Origin: Microstegium vimineum
Lineage: Eukaryota; Streptophyta; Magnoliopsida; Poales; Poaceae
Length of the DNA stretch: 64,000 bases
Direction: 5' to 3'
NCBI GenBank assembly: GCA_022036555.1
Contig: CM039120.1
Span: 19,298,350 to 19,362,349 of the forward strand
A program made the position numbers and the translations under genes. The notes beneath the pieces were generated by a model. The model was not told the DNA's origin, ran no database searches, and saw nothing but the letters and a program-made list of their open reading frames with translations. Position 1 is the first letter of the stretch; every line of letters begins with the position of its first letter. This document shows, piece after piece, positions 33,959 through 45,900 of the stretch.

Positions 33959-34496
33959 CACTATTTTGCTTCTTAGAGGACCAAGAAACAAGTGATCTTC
34001 TTAGCAAATGGCACCCTCCGGAGGTACTCTTCCTATCAACCTTACACCCGGCATAATCCGAATAGGAATAGCCAACTAGTTGGAAGGGAGCTCCTTTGGG
34101 ATACCAAAGTCCAATGCTAGAGGTGTGCCTTATGTACCTTAGGATTCTTTTTACCGCACTTAAGTGTGACTCCTTAGGATTAGCTTGGAACCTTGCACAC
34201 ATACACACACTAAACATGATATTCGGCCTAGAAGCGGTGAGGTAAAGTAAACTACCGATCATCCAACAATAAAGAGTTTGGTCGATCAGGTTACCTCCCT
34301 CATCAAGGTCGAGATGCCCATTAGTAGGCATGGGGGTCTTGATTGGCTTGCAATCCTCCATCTTAAATTTCTTAAGAACATCATGAGTGTACTTCTCTTG
34401 AGAGATGAAGGTGCCCTCCCTCAATTGATTCACTTGGAAGCCAAGGAAGAACGTGAGCTCGCCAATCATAGACATCTCAAAGTCCTTGGACATCAA
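33959..34496 (-). pseudogene. Copia-1 RT end and RNase H start, truncated
   Basis: It begins MMSKDFEMSMIGELTFFLG just after the catalytic box, then KFKMEDCKPIKTPMPTNGHL and YLTASRPNIMFSVCMCARFQ. RNase H opens with DYAGCKVDRKSTSGGCHLL and WSSKKQNSV and is cut at 33959 by the Tat LTR. The last roughly 100 residues, with catalytic positions, are absent from the adjoining sequence. Confidence 0.82.
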
Positions 34497-34509
34497 TGCA
34501 CCAAATTAC

Positions 34510-36296
34510 TTTCTATGATCTTAGTTTGTTGACCCAAATATAATGTCATCGACATATACATGGCAAACAAAGATCTATCCATCTAGCACCTTGGTGAAGA
34601 GTGTGGTATCAATTTTTCCGATCTTGAAGCCCTTCTTGAGTAGGAAGTCCCTTAGCCTCTCATACCAAGTACGGAGTGCTTGCTTCAATCCATAGAGCGC
34701 CTTGGACAACCTATACACATGATTAGGACAATTTGGGTCTTCAAACCCGGGAGGTTGTGAGACAAAGACAAGTTCATTAATGAAACCATTTAAGAAGGCA
34801 CTCTTCACATCCATTTGAAAAAGTTTCATTTTGTGATATGAAGCATATGCCAAAAGGATATGTATGGCTTCAAGTCTTGCAACCGGGGCAAAGGTCTCTC
34901 CAAAATCCAAACCTTCAACTTGAGAGAACCCCTTTGCCACGAATCTTGTCTTGTTCCTCACAACCACGCCTTGAGCATCTTGCTTGTTCCTAAACACCCA
35001 CTTGGTGCCAATGATTCTTGCTCCTTTGGGCTTTTCTACTAGTGTCCACACTTCGTTCCGAGTGAAGTTGTTTAGCTCTTCATGCATGGCGTTCACCCAA
35101 TCCGGATCCGCAAGTGCATCCTCCACACTAGAAGGCTCAACAAAGGAAACAAAGGAGTGATGCTCAACATAAGAAGCAAGTCTAGATCGAGTTGTTACCC
35201 CCCTTGATGGACTCCCTATGATGAGGTCTTGTGGATGAGCTTGAAGCATAGGTGTAGATCTTCTATCAATCACTTGGGGGAGAGGTTGTGGTGCACCAAC
35301 ATCACTAGCTTGAGGCTCGGCTTGATCTTGAGGGATAAAGGAATCTTCTTGTGCTTCCCTCACTTGTTCTTCATCGACTTGAGGCGTGTGAGGTGGACAA
35401 GGTACTTGATTTGCACCATCTTCTACATCTTCCACCTCTAGTGGGTTGATGGCACCAACGGGCATATTCTTCATAGCCTCCCTCAAGGGTTCATCACCTA
35501 CATCATCAAGATTCTCACGCTCTTCTTGAGAGCCATTAGTTTCATCAAACTCCAAGTCATATGTTTCTTCAACTAGGCCGGAGGCTTTGTTAAATACCCG
35601 ATATACCTTGGATTTTAGAGAATAGCCAAGAAGGAAACCAATGTCACAACGCCTTTGAAACTTTCCCCAATGTTGACGCTTCTTGTAGATGTACACTTTG
35701 CATCCAAACACTTGGAAAAAGGATGTATCCGGTTTCTTCCCATTCACAAGCTCATAGGGTGTCTTCTTGAGAAGCATTTGGACAAATAGCCGGTTGGCCG
35801 CATAGCATGTAGTGTTGATTGCTTTGGCCCAAAATTTCTCGGGGGTGTTGTACTCATCAAGCATTGATCTTGCAAGGGTGATAAGTGTCTGGTTCTTCCT
35901 CTCTACAACACCATTTTGTTGTGGGGTATAGATGGCGGACACCTCATGCTTGATTCCAACTTCATCACAATAGTTTTCGATCTTGGTGTTCACAAACTCG
36001 GTGTCATTATCACTTCTTATCTTCTTGATCTTCACATCAAATTCATTTTGAGCTCTTGTTGCAAACTTCTTGAAGATGCCTTGTGTCTCTCCCTTGTCTT
36101 GAATAAAGAACACATAAGTGTACCTAGAGTAGTCATCAACTACCACCAAGCAAAAGAGATTGCCTCCAAGGCTAGCATAGGTGGTAGGTCCAAATAGATC
36201 CATGTGGAGTAGCTCTAGGACTCTTGAGGTTGACATGAAAGCTTTGGTTGGATGAGTGTTTGCCACTTGCTTACCGGCTTGACATGCACTACACAA
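34510..36296 (-). pseudogene. Copia-1 integrase-RT (one long frame, broken at YVDD)
   Basis: A 573-residue minus-strand frame (36296-34575). It has CSACQAGK (zinc Cys pair), MDLFGPTTY and DDYSRYTYVF (first Asp), IRSDNDTEFVN (second Asp), QQNGVVERKNQTL (Glu) and LVNGKKPDTSFFQVFGCKV. A Glu/Asp/Pro-rich linker leads to RT with WVNAMHEELNNFTRNEVW, TKWVFRNKQD, MDVKSAFLNGFINE and KALYGLKQALRTWY. A stop ends the frame at 34575. The catalytic YVDD codons are intact at 34545-34556 but in a shifted frame. Confidence 0.85.
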
Positions 36297-36302
36297 TTTG
36301 TC

Positions 36303-36872
36303 CTACTTAAACACCACATCCTTGACACCTCTAACCATATCCTTCTTGACAAGATTCTTCAAGGTTGACATTCCCACATGAGCTAATCTTCTATGCCATA
36401 GCCAACCCAAAGAACTCTTGGAGAATAGACATGTTTGCAACTCGACCTCATTAGAAGTGAAGTCCACTAGATATAAGTTGTTGTGCCAGAATCCCTTGAA
36501 TATCAATGAAGAGTCATCCACCTTGGTCACAACAACCTCACTTGGGGTGAAGAGACATTGGAAACCGAGATCACAAAGTTGACCAACCGATAGCAAGTTG
36601 AAGCTCAAAGATTGCACTAGCAAGACATTGGAAATTGATTGATCTTGGGAGATAGCCACTTTGCCTAAGCCTTGTACTTTGCCCTTTGAATTATCCCCAA
36701 AAGTGATCTTGTCTTGATTTGAGCAATCCTCATCAAGTGTGGTGAACATCCGGGAGTCACCGGTCATATGTTGAGTGCAACCACTATCAATCACCCAATG
36801 ACTTCCACCGGTCTTTTGTAGTTCACCTAAATACAAGCAACTTGAAGTTAAGCTTGTTGTTTGGGAACCCAC
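36303..36872 (-). pseudogene. Copia-1 protease and integrase N-terminus
   Basis: It contains HWVIDSGCTQHMTGDSRMF with the protease active site DSG intact, then SFNLLSVGQLCDLGFQCLF. WHRRLAHVGMSTLKNLVKK provides the two His of the integrase zinc motif. A single stop at 36303-36305 separates it from the Cys pair in the following frame. Otherwise the reading frame is the same, so one base change inactivates this copy. Confidence 0.82.
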
Positions 36873-39256
36873 ACTTGGCGAGGTCCCATAGCCTTGTCCA
36901 CCAACTCCTTAGCAACCCATAGCACTTTGGGCTTGTTCTTCATCTTAGGACCGAGAAACACAAGTAGGGGTCTACCCTTGGAGTCCTTGTTGATGATGAA
37001 GTGTGCATCATGAGCAAAGGACCTTGTGTGCTTGGGCAAGGTCTTGGGAGGTGGAGTCTTGCAATCATAAGCAAAGTGACCAACTTGTCCACACTCAAAG
37101 CATCTTCTAGGCTTTGGCTTTGCTTGCTCTTGATTGTTGTTCATGGCCTTGTTCTTGTAATAATTTTTTGCTTCAATCTTGACCTTGGCCTTCATGAGTT
37201 GGTTTTCCTTGTAACCAATTCCGGTCTTGTCACTCTTCATGATGGTGTTCATCAAGAGCTCACTTTGGAGGTTGTGGCCCTTAGTGAACTTCTCAAACCC
37301 ACTTTCAAGCTTGATCTTCTCATTCTTTAGCTTTGCATTTTCTTCTTTAAGTGTGTTGATCAAGGTGATAGCATCCTTGTCATCTTCCTTGGCCGGCTTG
37401 ATGATGAGAGGCTTGTTAGCCTTGAGGTTGATGAGCTCTTCCTTGAGCTTTGAGTTCTCCACTCTCATCTTCATGTAGTCATCATATTTTTCGGCCTCAA
37501 CTACCTTCTTGCCCTTGCACTTAGCATTTTGCTCACTAGCAACTTCATCAAGCAAGTCCTCACAAGAAGTAGCTATATCACACTTAACAACCGGGTTAAT
37601 AGCAACATGTGTAGCAAGATCATTTGTAAGCAATTCATTAGCTACTATAAGTGTGTCATCCTCATTTCTAACTTGGTTGTAGTCATCTTTTAGCATGTTG
37701 TACCTTGTATGGAGCTCTTGGGTTGACCTCTCAAGCTTATAATGTTTCTCATTAGCTTGCTTGAGTGAGGCTTTGAGCTCCCTAGTGCTAGATGTGAGAG
37801 AATTGTCCTCAAGCTTCAAATCATCATTAGCACTAGACAACGCATCAAGCTTAGCATGCAAGTTATCTTTGACATTTTGGAGTTTGTCATTTTTACTTTT
37901 GTACCTTATGATGATGCTAGAGTATTTGTTGCAAATTTTAATTAGCTCATCATAGGATGGTGTGTCTTCATCATCATCACTCTCACTTCCACTACAGTCA
38001 CCACTATCATCATCCTCTTTTTGTACCTTCTTGTCACCTTTAGCCATGAGGCATAGGTGTGTAGAGGATGAGCCCGATGATAAAGGAGGAGGTGGCGGTG
38101 GAGTAGAAGAACCAATCACCAATGCGGCCACCTTTTCTTCTTCACTTTCACTATTGGAGGAGTCACTTGAGTCTTCAATGTCGGCGAGCCAATCACCCAC
38201 AATGTAAGCCTTGCCATCCTTCTTCTTCTTGTGGAAGTTGAAGTTCTTCTTCTTGCAAGGCTTGTCTTGCTTCTTGTCATCATCACTTGAGTCATCTTGA
38301 GCACCCTTCTTTTTGAAGTTCTTGAACTTCTTGTTCTTGAACTTGTCTTTCTTCTCTTCAGTGCAAGCATGAGCGACATGACCAAGAATTCCACAATTGT
38401 AGCACTTCATTTGGGAGATTGGCTTCCTTGAAGAGCTTGTGAAGAATTTCTTCTTCTTTGAGTCAAACTTGACTCCATTCTCGTTTATCTTCTTCAACAT
38501 TTTGGTGGTCTTCTTCACCATGAGGGAAATGTTGTAATCATCTTCATCATCACTTGCGTTCTCATACATCACTTGAATTTTGCACTTCTCCGAAGAGGAT
38601 GCCTTGAGATCCAAGTCCTTCTTCTCCTCCTTTTCTTTTTCTTTCTTCTTGGAGGAGGATGAAGAGCCTCCATCACCAATATTCATGTACATCTCATGGG
38701 CATTGATCTTGCCCAATACTTGTGTTGTTGTAGAGGCGGAGAGATCCCCATGGTGAAGAACCGTGACAATGTGGCCATACTTGTCAATTGGCAAGACACA
38801 AAGTATCTTGCGCACCACATCGGCCGGTGCCATTTGGTTGAGACCAAGTCCATTCAATTCTTCTACAAGAATGTTAAGACATGAGTTCATCTCATTTTCA
38901 TTTTCATTAGCAAGCATAGTAAAAGAATTGAGCTTTGCCATGACCAAGTGATAGCGTTCCTCACGCTCACTCTTTGTGCCTTCGTGAAGAGCACAAATAG
39001 TGGTCCACAACTGAAATGCGTCTTTGGCATTACGCACTCGGTTGAAGACATCCTTGCAAATGTCGCGAAAGATGATATTATTCGCCTTGGCATTGTGCTT
39101 CTCAAAGTAGGGGTCTTCCACGAAGCAAGAACCCCCCTTTGTGTCAGCTTTGAGCATGCCAACGTCCACGACCTCTAGATAGGCCTCCATATGAACTTTC
39201 CAATAAGGAAAGTCGTCTCCATCGAACATGGGAGGTGGTCCATCCCCTTGGAACAT
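36848..39256 (-). CDS. Copia-1 gag, 802 residues
   Basis: The longest open frame in the window. It opens MFQGDGPPPMFDGDDFPYWK, the gag N-terminal block, about 50 bases inside the PBS. The copia gag domain (AFQLWTTICALHEGTKSEREE) fills residues 70-190. A first zinc knuckle CYNCGILGHVAHAC lies near residue 285, a Lys/Asp/Ser-rich tract follows, then a long coiled coil (about 430-670). A second knuckle CFECGQVGHFAYDC is near 720. Large two-knuckle gags are typical of Sireviruses. The frame has no internal stop, but the element is defective because pol is broken. Confidence 0.85.
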   Translation of the reverse strand: MFQGDGPPPMFDGDDFPYWKVHMEAYLEVVDVGMLKADTKGGSCFVEDPYFEKHNAKANNIIFRDICKDVFNRVRNAKDAFQLWTTICALHEGTKSEREERYHLVMAKLNSFTMLANENENEMNSCLNILVEELNGLGLNQMAPADVVRKILCVLPIDKYGHIVTVLHHGDLSASTTTQVLGKINAHEMYMNIGDGGSSSSSKKKEKEKEEKKDLDLKASSSEKCKIQVMYENASDDEDDYNISLMVKKTTKMLKKINENGVKFDSKKKKFFTSSSRKPISQMKCYNCGILGHVAHACTEEKKDKFKNKKFKNFKKKGAQDDSSDDDKKQDKPCKKKNFNFHKKKKDGKAYIVGDWLADIEDSSDSSNSESEEEKVAALVIGSSTPPPPPPLSSGSSSTHLCLMAKGDKKVQKEDDDSGDCSGSESDDDEDTPSYDELIKICNKYSSIIIRYKSKNDKLQNVKDNLHAKLDALSSANDDLKLEDNSLTSSTRELKASLKQANEKHYKLERSTQELHTRYNMLKDDYNQVRNEDDTLIVANELLTNDLATHVAINPVVKCDIATSCEDLLDEVASEQNAKCKGKKVVEAEKYDDYMKMRVENSKLKEELINLKANKPLIIKPAKEDDKDAITLINTLKEENAKLKNEKIKLESGFEKFTKGHNLQSELLMNTIMKSDKTGIGYKENQLMKAKVKIEAKNYYKNKAMNNNQEQAKPKPRRCFECGQVGHFAYDCKTPPPKTLPKHTRSFAHDAHFIINKDSKGRPLLVFLGPKMKNKPKVLWVAKELVDKAMGPRQVWVPKQQA

Positions 39257-39292
39257 CTTGCTCTAGGTGGTGAAGCCTAATTTAAGAGCAAC

Positions 39293-39309
39293 CTTACTCC
39301 GATACCAAT
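39293..39309 (-). other. Copia-1 primer binding site
   Basis: The minus strand reads TTGGTATCGGAGTAAG just inside the LTR start at 39310. This is a near-perfect initiator-methionine tRNA site (A to G in one position), as in copia-2. Confidence 0.8.
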
Positions 39310-40265
39310 TGAAAGGATCAAGATGCCCAAGAGGGGGGGTGAATTGGACTTATTTCAAATTTCTAAAGCAATATGAAATCCTAGCAATGCCAATTACCCC
39401 CTAGTGCCTACCGCAAGTGAGTCCTAGCTAGAAAACGGTAGCAAGTCAATGAAAGTAAGAACGATGCGGAATGTAATGCGGTATAAAAGAGCTAGGGATA
39501 GAGTTGCTTGACACGGCAACAAATGAAATGATCAAAGGCAAGGGGTGGGCTATAAATAACCCCCACACACTCAGCCCTCGGGCTGAGAAAAACATGAATT
39601 TTATGTTGGCGACGGATGCTCCGTCGCTAGCCCCAACGGCTAGTTCCTGTTCACGTCAGCAGGCGACGGACGCTCCGTCTCTTGGTGATGGACGTTGTGC
39701 CTCAGCGTCCAGCGCCAACTGGCTGCTCTCGGGTTTCTGGGAAAATATTCCCGGATGCTCGCCATCGTCCGACGCCCATGCGACAGACGCGTTCGTCACA
39801 AAATGGGCGTTCTGGGAGCTCTCTGTGTTGGCGTTAGATGCTCGGACGTGCTTACGTGAACATCCGATGCCCAGAAAACTCCTTTCTCAACTTCGGGTTT
39901 CGTCGCGATGAATATGGAAGTTGTTCTAGGCTATCTTACAGTCACCATAGGCTTGCTTAGAGCTAAGGAAGACAAGTGTGCACCACACCTAAGTCATGAA
40001 GCTTTCCTAAGTCAAGCTACTAGTCTCAACCCCTCTTGATAGTATGGCCAAAGATCAAAAAAGACCTATCTATACTAAGTGCCCTTCATCTCCTTATGGC
40101 ACTTAGCCTATCACTCTAGGGTCTTCATTATGTCTCATTGAAATCCGAAACGATATCCATCTTGGGGGCTAAGTGATAACCATTAATGCCCATTCATGTT
40201 AATCACTATGGCTAAGCTACGCATAGCCTGTGCAAAACACACATTAGCCATAATAATCTCTAATT
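39310..40265 (-). repeat. Copia-1 5' LTR, missing its outer end
   Basis: It starts TGAAAGGATCAAGATGCC at the PBS. The right part 39936-40265 matches the 3' LTR at 11984 onward. The 3' LTR goes on for about 45-90 bases to its TTCA end, but this copy stops at ATCTCTAATT and is joined to copia-2 integrase sequence. It contains palindromes such as GCGACGGA-TGC-TCCGTCGC (39609-39627) and GACGGA-CGC-TCCGTC (39665-39679). Confidence 0.78.
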
Positions 40266-41262
40266 CAACATCATTTTCAACTTGAGAGCCATTGGTTTCA
40301 TCAAATTCAACATCATGAACCTCCTCAAGTATACCACTAGCCGAATTCCAAACTCTATAGGCTTTTCTTGTGGTTGAGTAACCAAGTAAGAACTCTTCAT
40401 CACATTTCTTGTCAAACTTCCCAAGTCTTGTGCCTTTCTTCAAGATGTAGCATTTGCAACCAAACACTCTAAAGTATGCAATGTTGGGCTTTCTTCCATT
40501 CAATAGCTCATAAGGTGTCTTCTCCATCATTGGGTGACAATATAACTGGTTGCTAGAATAGCAAGCGGTGTTGATAGCTTCGGCCCAAAAGGAGTGACTC
40601 ACATTGTACTCACTAAGCATAGATCTTGTCATATCAATCAATGTTCTATTCTTCCTCTCAACAAGGCCATTTGATTGTGGAGTGTACTTGGCCGAGAATT
40701 GATGTTTCATTCCAAGCTCATCACATAGCTCCTCAACTCTTGTATTCTTGAATTCACTACTATTGTTACTTCTCACTTTCTTGATGGTGGTCTCAAACTC
40801 ATTGTGACATCTCTTGACAAAAGATTTAAATGTGGAAAATGTATCACTCTTGTCATTTAGAAAGAATACCCAAGTGTAGCTTGTAAGATCATCCACTATC
40901 ACAGATTCATACTTGTTGCCTCCAATGCTAGTGTATGTTATTGGACCAAACAAGTCCATGTTCAACAACTCAAATGCTCTACTAGTGCTCATCATGCTCT
41001 TCTTAGGATGGGTGTTACCAACTTGTTTGTCGGCTTGACAAGAGCTACAAAGTTTGTCATTCTCAAACACAACATCTTTCAAGCCTCTTACTAAGTCATG
41101 CTTAATCAATCTATTCAATTGCTTCATGCCAACATGACCAAGCCTTCTATGCCATAGCCAACCCATACTTGATTTAGTGAGCAAGCAAGTAGATAATTGA
41201 GATTCACTAGCATTGAAATCAACTAGGTAGAGGTTCTCATATCTAAAGCCTTTGAAGATCAA
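40266..41262 (-). pseudogene. Copia-2 integrase, truncated
   Basis: It opens MIFKGFRYENLYLVDFNA, then WHRRLGHVGMKQLNRLIKH and CSSCQADKQV (intact HHCC zinc motif). MDLFGPITYTSIGGNKY holds the first Asp. VRSNNSSEFKNTR has Asn in place of the second catalytic Asp, and QSNGLVERKNRTLIDM holds the Glu. LLNGRKPNIAYFRVFGCKC follows. The frame leaves copia sequence after FDETNGSQVEND; the residues beyond, to 40183, are read from the copia-1 LTR. Confidence 0.85.
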
Positions 41263-41273
41263 GTTTTAACCAT

Positions 41274-41552
41274 CTACACTAATATCTCAACATCATCTAC
41301 CCCAAATATGCATTTGAATCCAAGATCACACAATTGAGCTACCGATAGCAAATTGAAGTTCAAGCTCTCAACTAGCAACACATTGTATATGCTCAAATCA
41401 TTGGATATTGCAATCTTACCAAGTACCTTGACCTTGTCGTTGCCATTATCACCAAATGTAATACTATCAATGCCATCATTGATGTTGGAGTTGATTGATT
41501 TGAACATTCTAGAATCCCCGGTCATGTGTTGAGTGCACCCACTGTCAAGCAC
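41274..41552 (-). pseudogene. Copia-2 protease
   Basis: MLDSGCTQHMTGDSRMFKS holds the DSG active site of the aspartic protease that matures Gag-Pol. SFNLLSVAQLCDLGF-type sequence follows, as in other copia proteases. The frame stops at 41274, twelve bases short of the integrase frame, so a stop or small shift separates them. Confidence 0.8.
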
Positions 41553-41594
41553 CCAATGCCTTCCTCCGGCTTTGTAAGTGATCTACAAAACAAA

Positions 41595-42961
41595 TTAGTT
41601 CTTCTTAGGTACCCACACTTGTTTGGGTCCTCCAAAGTTATTGACCAAGGATTTTGGCACCCAAATTGTCTTCTTCTTTGGGACAACAATGGGTGTACCA
41701 ACATACTTAGCCATGATACCTTTAGCACTTTTGGTAAGCATATAACGAGAATCAAAGTGCATAGATGTAGCTTTAGCAAACTTGGTTTGGCTCATGTTAA
41801 GTTTGCAATATTGGTCAACATGCCCCACTTGCTTACATTTGTTGCAAAACCGGCCATTGCTTCTCACAAAGATAGGCTTGGAGTTACAAAGGCCGACTTG
41901 CCCTTCTTGGGGTATAGCCCAATCCCTCTTTGCAAAGGGAGAATCTTTGGCTACCCAAGCACTTTAATAAGCGGCCATCTCCACCATATGCCTTACTCAA
42001 AGCATGAGTGAGTTCATTAACATCATTTTTCAATTTTTCATTTTCAATCACTAGTGTAGCATCATCCTTTGAGCTATCACTAGTAGATGTGCTTGTGGAA
42101 GTGCTAGTGTCGATTGGTGCAACAATGATACGAGTGAAAAATGATTCATCTAGAATATCACATGTTATTCCAATGTCACATGATACAACAACCTCATCCT
42201 TGTTTTGATCAAGGAGGGAGGAATGAGCTCTCTCAAGCTTAGTGTGAGACTTTATTAGCTTCTCATGGGCTTCCATTAGCCTCTCATGAGATGCTACGGC
42301 CTCATCAAGGTTTTTCTCAAGACCCTTACTGGCCTTGCGCAATTCCTTGCATTCCTTCCTCTTCATCTCAAGACAAGTATGAGCTTGCTCTAGCATGTCC
42401 ATTAGCTCATCCTTGGAGTACTCCTCCTCATCATCACTACTATCATCATCACTATCATCACAAGATTTTATCTTGGTTGGCTTAGCCATGAAGCATGATG
42501 GAGTGTCGAAGATAGATGACTTGTTGTTGATAGCAATGCTTGTCAATGCCTTCTTCTTGGTCTTCTTCCTCTCATCATCACTAGAATCTTCATCGGAGGA
42601 ATCATCACTATCCCAAGTCACCACGTATGATTCATCCTTCTTCTTCTTGGTGAATGATAGATTCTTCTCGTTCTTGTCATGCTTGCCCTTCTTCTTCTCA
42701 TCATCATCACTATGATTGGGACAATCCGCAATCATATGATCGGTGCTCTTGCACTTGTAGCATTTTCTCACATATTCTTTGCTCTTGAAGTTATCTCTTA
42801 TCTTTCTAGCACCATAGCCATTCTTCTTCATGAACTTGCCAAACTTGCACACAAAGAGGGCCATCATCTCATCATCAATGTCACTTGCATCTTCATCATC
42901 ACTTGATTCTTGCTTCTTTGCTTTTCCCTTGTTCTTGGATAATGAAACCTTGAAAGCTAAG
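41595..42961 (-). pseudogene. Copia-2 gag, C-terminal part
   Basis: From the solo LTR edge leftward, the frame runs to 41884 with zinc knuckle CYKCKSTDHMIADC, long Asp/Ser/Lys-rich tracts and a coiled coil (EQAHTCLEMKRKECKELRK). After a frameshift 41867-41595 gives a second knuckle, FCNKCKQVGHVDQYC. The split caused by the LTR is clean: the reading frame is the same on both sides once the insertion and one target-site copy are discounted. Confidence 0.82.
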
Positions 42962-45900
42962 TGTGACACCCTGTGTCAAGCTTGCATTAGGATCATCATT
43001 AGCCACTAAGCACATCATTTCATTGCATTCATGTTTGCATATGCTATCATTCCATGTGTGTGTTTATATGTTTTGAAACTAGAATTGAGTAGGTGTTTTG
43101 TGCTTATTCTTGTGTTTAATCTGTTTAGTTAAACCTTGCTTTGCTTAGAGTAAAAGAGTGGTTTGTTTATGTTTAGTTACCCTGCTTAGTTTCATCAAAT
43201 GAAAGAAAATGGGAAAAAGGAAATCAGAACCGAGACAGGCCGAGCACCACCCCTCGACCTCGACCCCCGCTCGATAGAAAGGTGACGGACCGAGGGTTCG
43301 ATCGAACGACCCCGGGCCAGAGGCTCGACCGGGCCAGAGGCTCGACCAGTCAGTCTATCGATGCCCCCTCGACTTCTATCCCTCGACTTCTACCCCTCGA
43401 CTTCTATCCCTCGACTTCGACCCCTCGAAGTTACGAACCGAGGCTTGGATGAACGACCCCGCACGGAAGGCTCGACCGAGTCGGAGGCTCGATCAGCCGA
43501 TCGACCCTACCCTCGATATCGACCCCTCTCTCGCGCGCACTCGATCGCACGCACGTGCCGCGCACGCTCACGTGCACTCACCCGACCGCGGCTGAGTCGT
43601 ACGTTGGAGTCATCCGCCGCGTGGCCGACGATGCCTGACCGTGGAAGTGGAACACGCCATCGCCACCGCTTCGGCATTGTGCCGACATCGCTGTCGCCGC
43701 TCACGCTGTCTCACTCAAATCCGAGTTAACGGCGCTAGGACCAAGTCGGCACCGCTTTTCCGCCGCTGACGCTCTGCTTCGCCGCCGCAGACCTGCCAGC
43801 CGCACTGTCGCGCGTCGCGCCGTCGTTTCGCAGTAACGCTACCGCAGTGCCGCGTTCGATCAACGCCCCGCCTTGTCTCTTTCGCAATCAAGAGCGAATC
43901 CGCGCTAACGGCGCGTCGACCAAGTCCCGCTCTGTGCCGCCCGCCGCAAGCACGCCAGCGCCGCTGTTACCGCCGCACCATCGCGTCACGTCCCTTCTAG
44001 CAGCGCCGGTCGGCCATGACCATGCCAAGAGGAGCGCCTATACCTCCTCCACCTCCCGCACTCGTTCGCACTCATCCGCACTCGCTCGCTCGCAGTTCTC
44101 TGTTCTTCGTTGCACCGAGAGTTCCGAGCACCGCAAGCGCCTTCTTCTCAAATCCACCACCACCCGAGCTCTTCTGCTCAATCCCTCTCGTTTTAGCTTT
44201 CTCCTTTGCCTCACAACCACGCTGCTCGCCTCTGTTTCACCAGCCGCGGACTCCAGTCGCCGGAACGTCCCCGCCGTTCTTCGACTCCGAGTCGCCACCG
44301 CACCGATCAACCAGCGTTCACCGTTGGCCGTCTCATCTCCGATGCCTCCATCTTCATGGAAGCTTCGCCGGAGTTAACCGAGGTGAGAACGCCTTTCCTC
44401 TGACTTCAGTTCGACCCATGTCGTCACAGCACCGTTGGCCGTGCGCCATTGTCGCCGCCACGGAGCTTGCACGTGGACAAGTTTCCACAGAGCCTCTCTG
44501 GCTCAGCTAGCCCTCGAGCCGCACTCACCACATCACCACGATGCGCACGCACCCCAGCACCGAGCCTCACATCGCCGGTGATCACCTCGCCGTGTCGCAC
44601 CGCCGTGCTGCACCGCCACCACACGCCGTCGACCCCTTTCCATGGTCGTGTCGGTTCAACCAACACCACCAGTGGATGCGCGTAGTCATCCCGAGCCTAG
44701 CACAACCAACCCCGCCGCCGAAGACTTCACCATCAACAAGAACATGTCAATCCGCACCGTTCTCTGTTCCGCTCGACGGTGGATGGACCTCGAGTAATCG
44801 AGGGTCATGCCCGTCAGTTGCCTCGAGCGCCTCTACATGCCTCGAGCCCATCCCCGAAATGATTTCCTATTCTGTTTTCAGTTGTATGCCATGCTTGTTT
44901 GTTTAAGTTATAGCATGTTTTATCCTGCTAGCCAGTAGCTCTAGCCCTAGTAGCTTTGTGGTAGTTCTTTTGGGTGTATGCTTAGAATCTCTGTTAGTGT
45001 GTTAAATCCTGTTCGAGCGTCATCCCTGCACCATTCAGTTATTCATTTATGCATTCCGTGGAGGAACATCAGGAGCCCACAGAGACCGCAGTCCAGGAGG
45101 TACAGGAGCTGTACGAGGAGTACCACGAGCTCGACACTAACCTTCCTGAGTTCCCTGACCACCAACCCTCCACCTTCTCTCAAGGCAAGCCCCGGAGCAT
45201 TCTTAAGCCTCCCAGTTTTTACAACTTAATCTACTTGAGTATTTTATACTGTGATGCATTAGGTGATAGGAGTTGTTCGAATCCCAAATTGATGCATTAC
45301 CTTCCTTGATTATTGTTTTACCTACCTTGTTACCCTGTTAATAAGAAGTAAAAGCAACCTCTTAGCATGCTTAGAAATAATGGTTACCTTTCTTTTTATG
45401 TTTCGTATTATCCCTTGGGGGTAATACTATCACGGTTGGCTATAGTTGCTATCGTGGAAAGAACCTATGGTACTAATGAAATACGGTCAACTGGAAGGCA
45501 AGTGCACCAAGTGGTTTAGACTTGGGGGCAGTCCGTCTGTTGGATTGTATAGGTTTGTACATGATGGTGGCCCTCTTACATCTTTGAATGCGCCCTTTCA
45601 CATAGGGGCCGTTGTGAGTATCGACCCCGAAGTCGAGTAAACACTGTCCGGGCTAGAGCTCAATCTGCTGTGAGCACCCTCTAGACTGTAGATACGATCT
45701 GCCCGTGGTGGCCATCTATTTTCTACAATTGGGTGGACCAATGCGAGCCCACGTCGTTTACCACCTGGACTTTGTTGAGCGGTAACCTAATGTTGACCCG
45801 ACGGGGAAAGTATGGGTGTGTGTTAAAAGTAATCTTACCAGCTGGTGTATATCGATTCGAATTGCCGCCCCCCACTGGATATGGGGGATTATGCTGAGCT

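Larger units (their letters stand above)
33959..40265 (-). mobile_element. Copia-1: Sirevirus-like element, main part
   Basis: A minus-strand copia element: 5' LTR (39310-40265, outer end missing), PBS, an 802-residue gag, protease-integrase, RT and a truncated RNase H. The very long gag with two zinc knuckles and a coiled-coil centre, and the matching 3' LTR with downstream region at 11984-13640, point to a Sirevirus. The Tat-type element interrupts it at 33958/33959. Fewer breaks are seen than in copia-0. Confidence 0.82.

Noticed and set aside
37001..39178. Plus-strand frames rich in Leu/Ser opposite the copia-1 gag
   Set aside because: They are shadow frames on the complement of a long, clearly coding gag.
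43361..44906. Many long overlapping frames on both strands in GC-rich DNA
   Set aside because: They lie wholly inside the solo LTR, are Ser/Pro/Arg-rich in every frame, and show no intron or domain pattern. GC content alone explains them.
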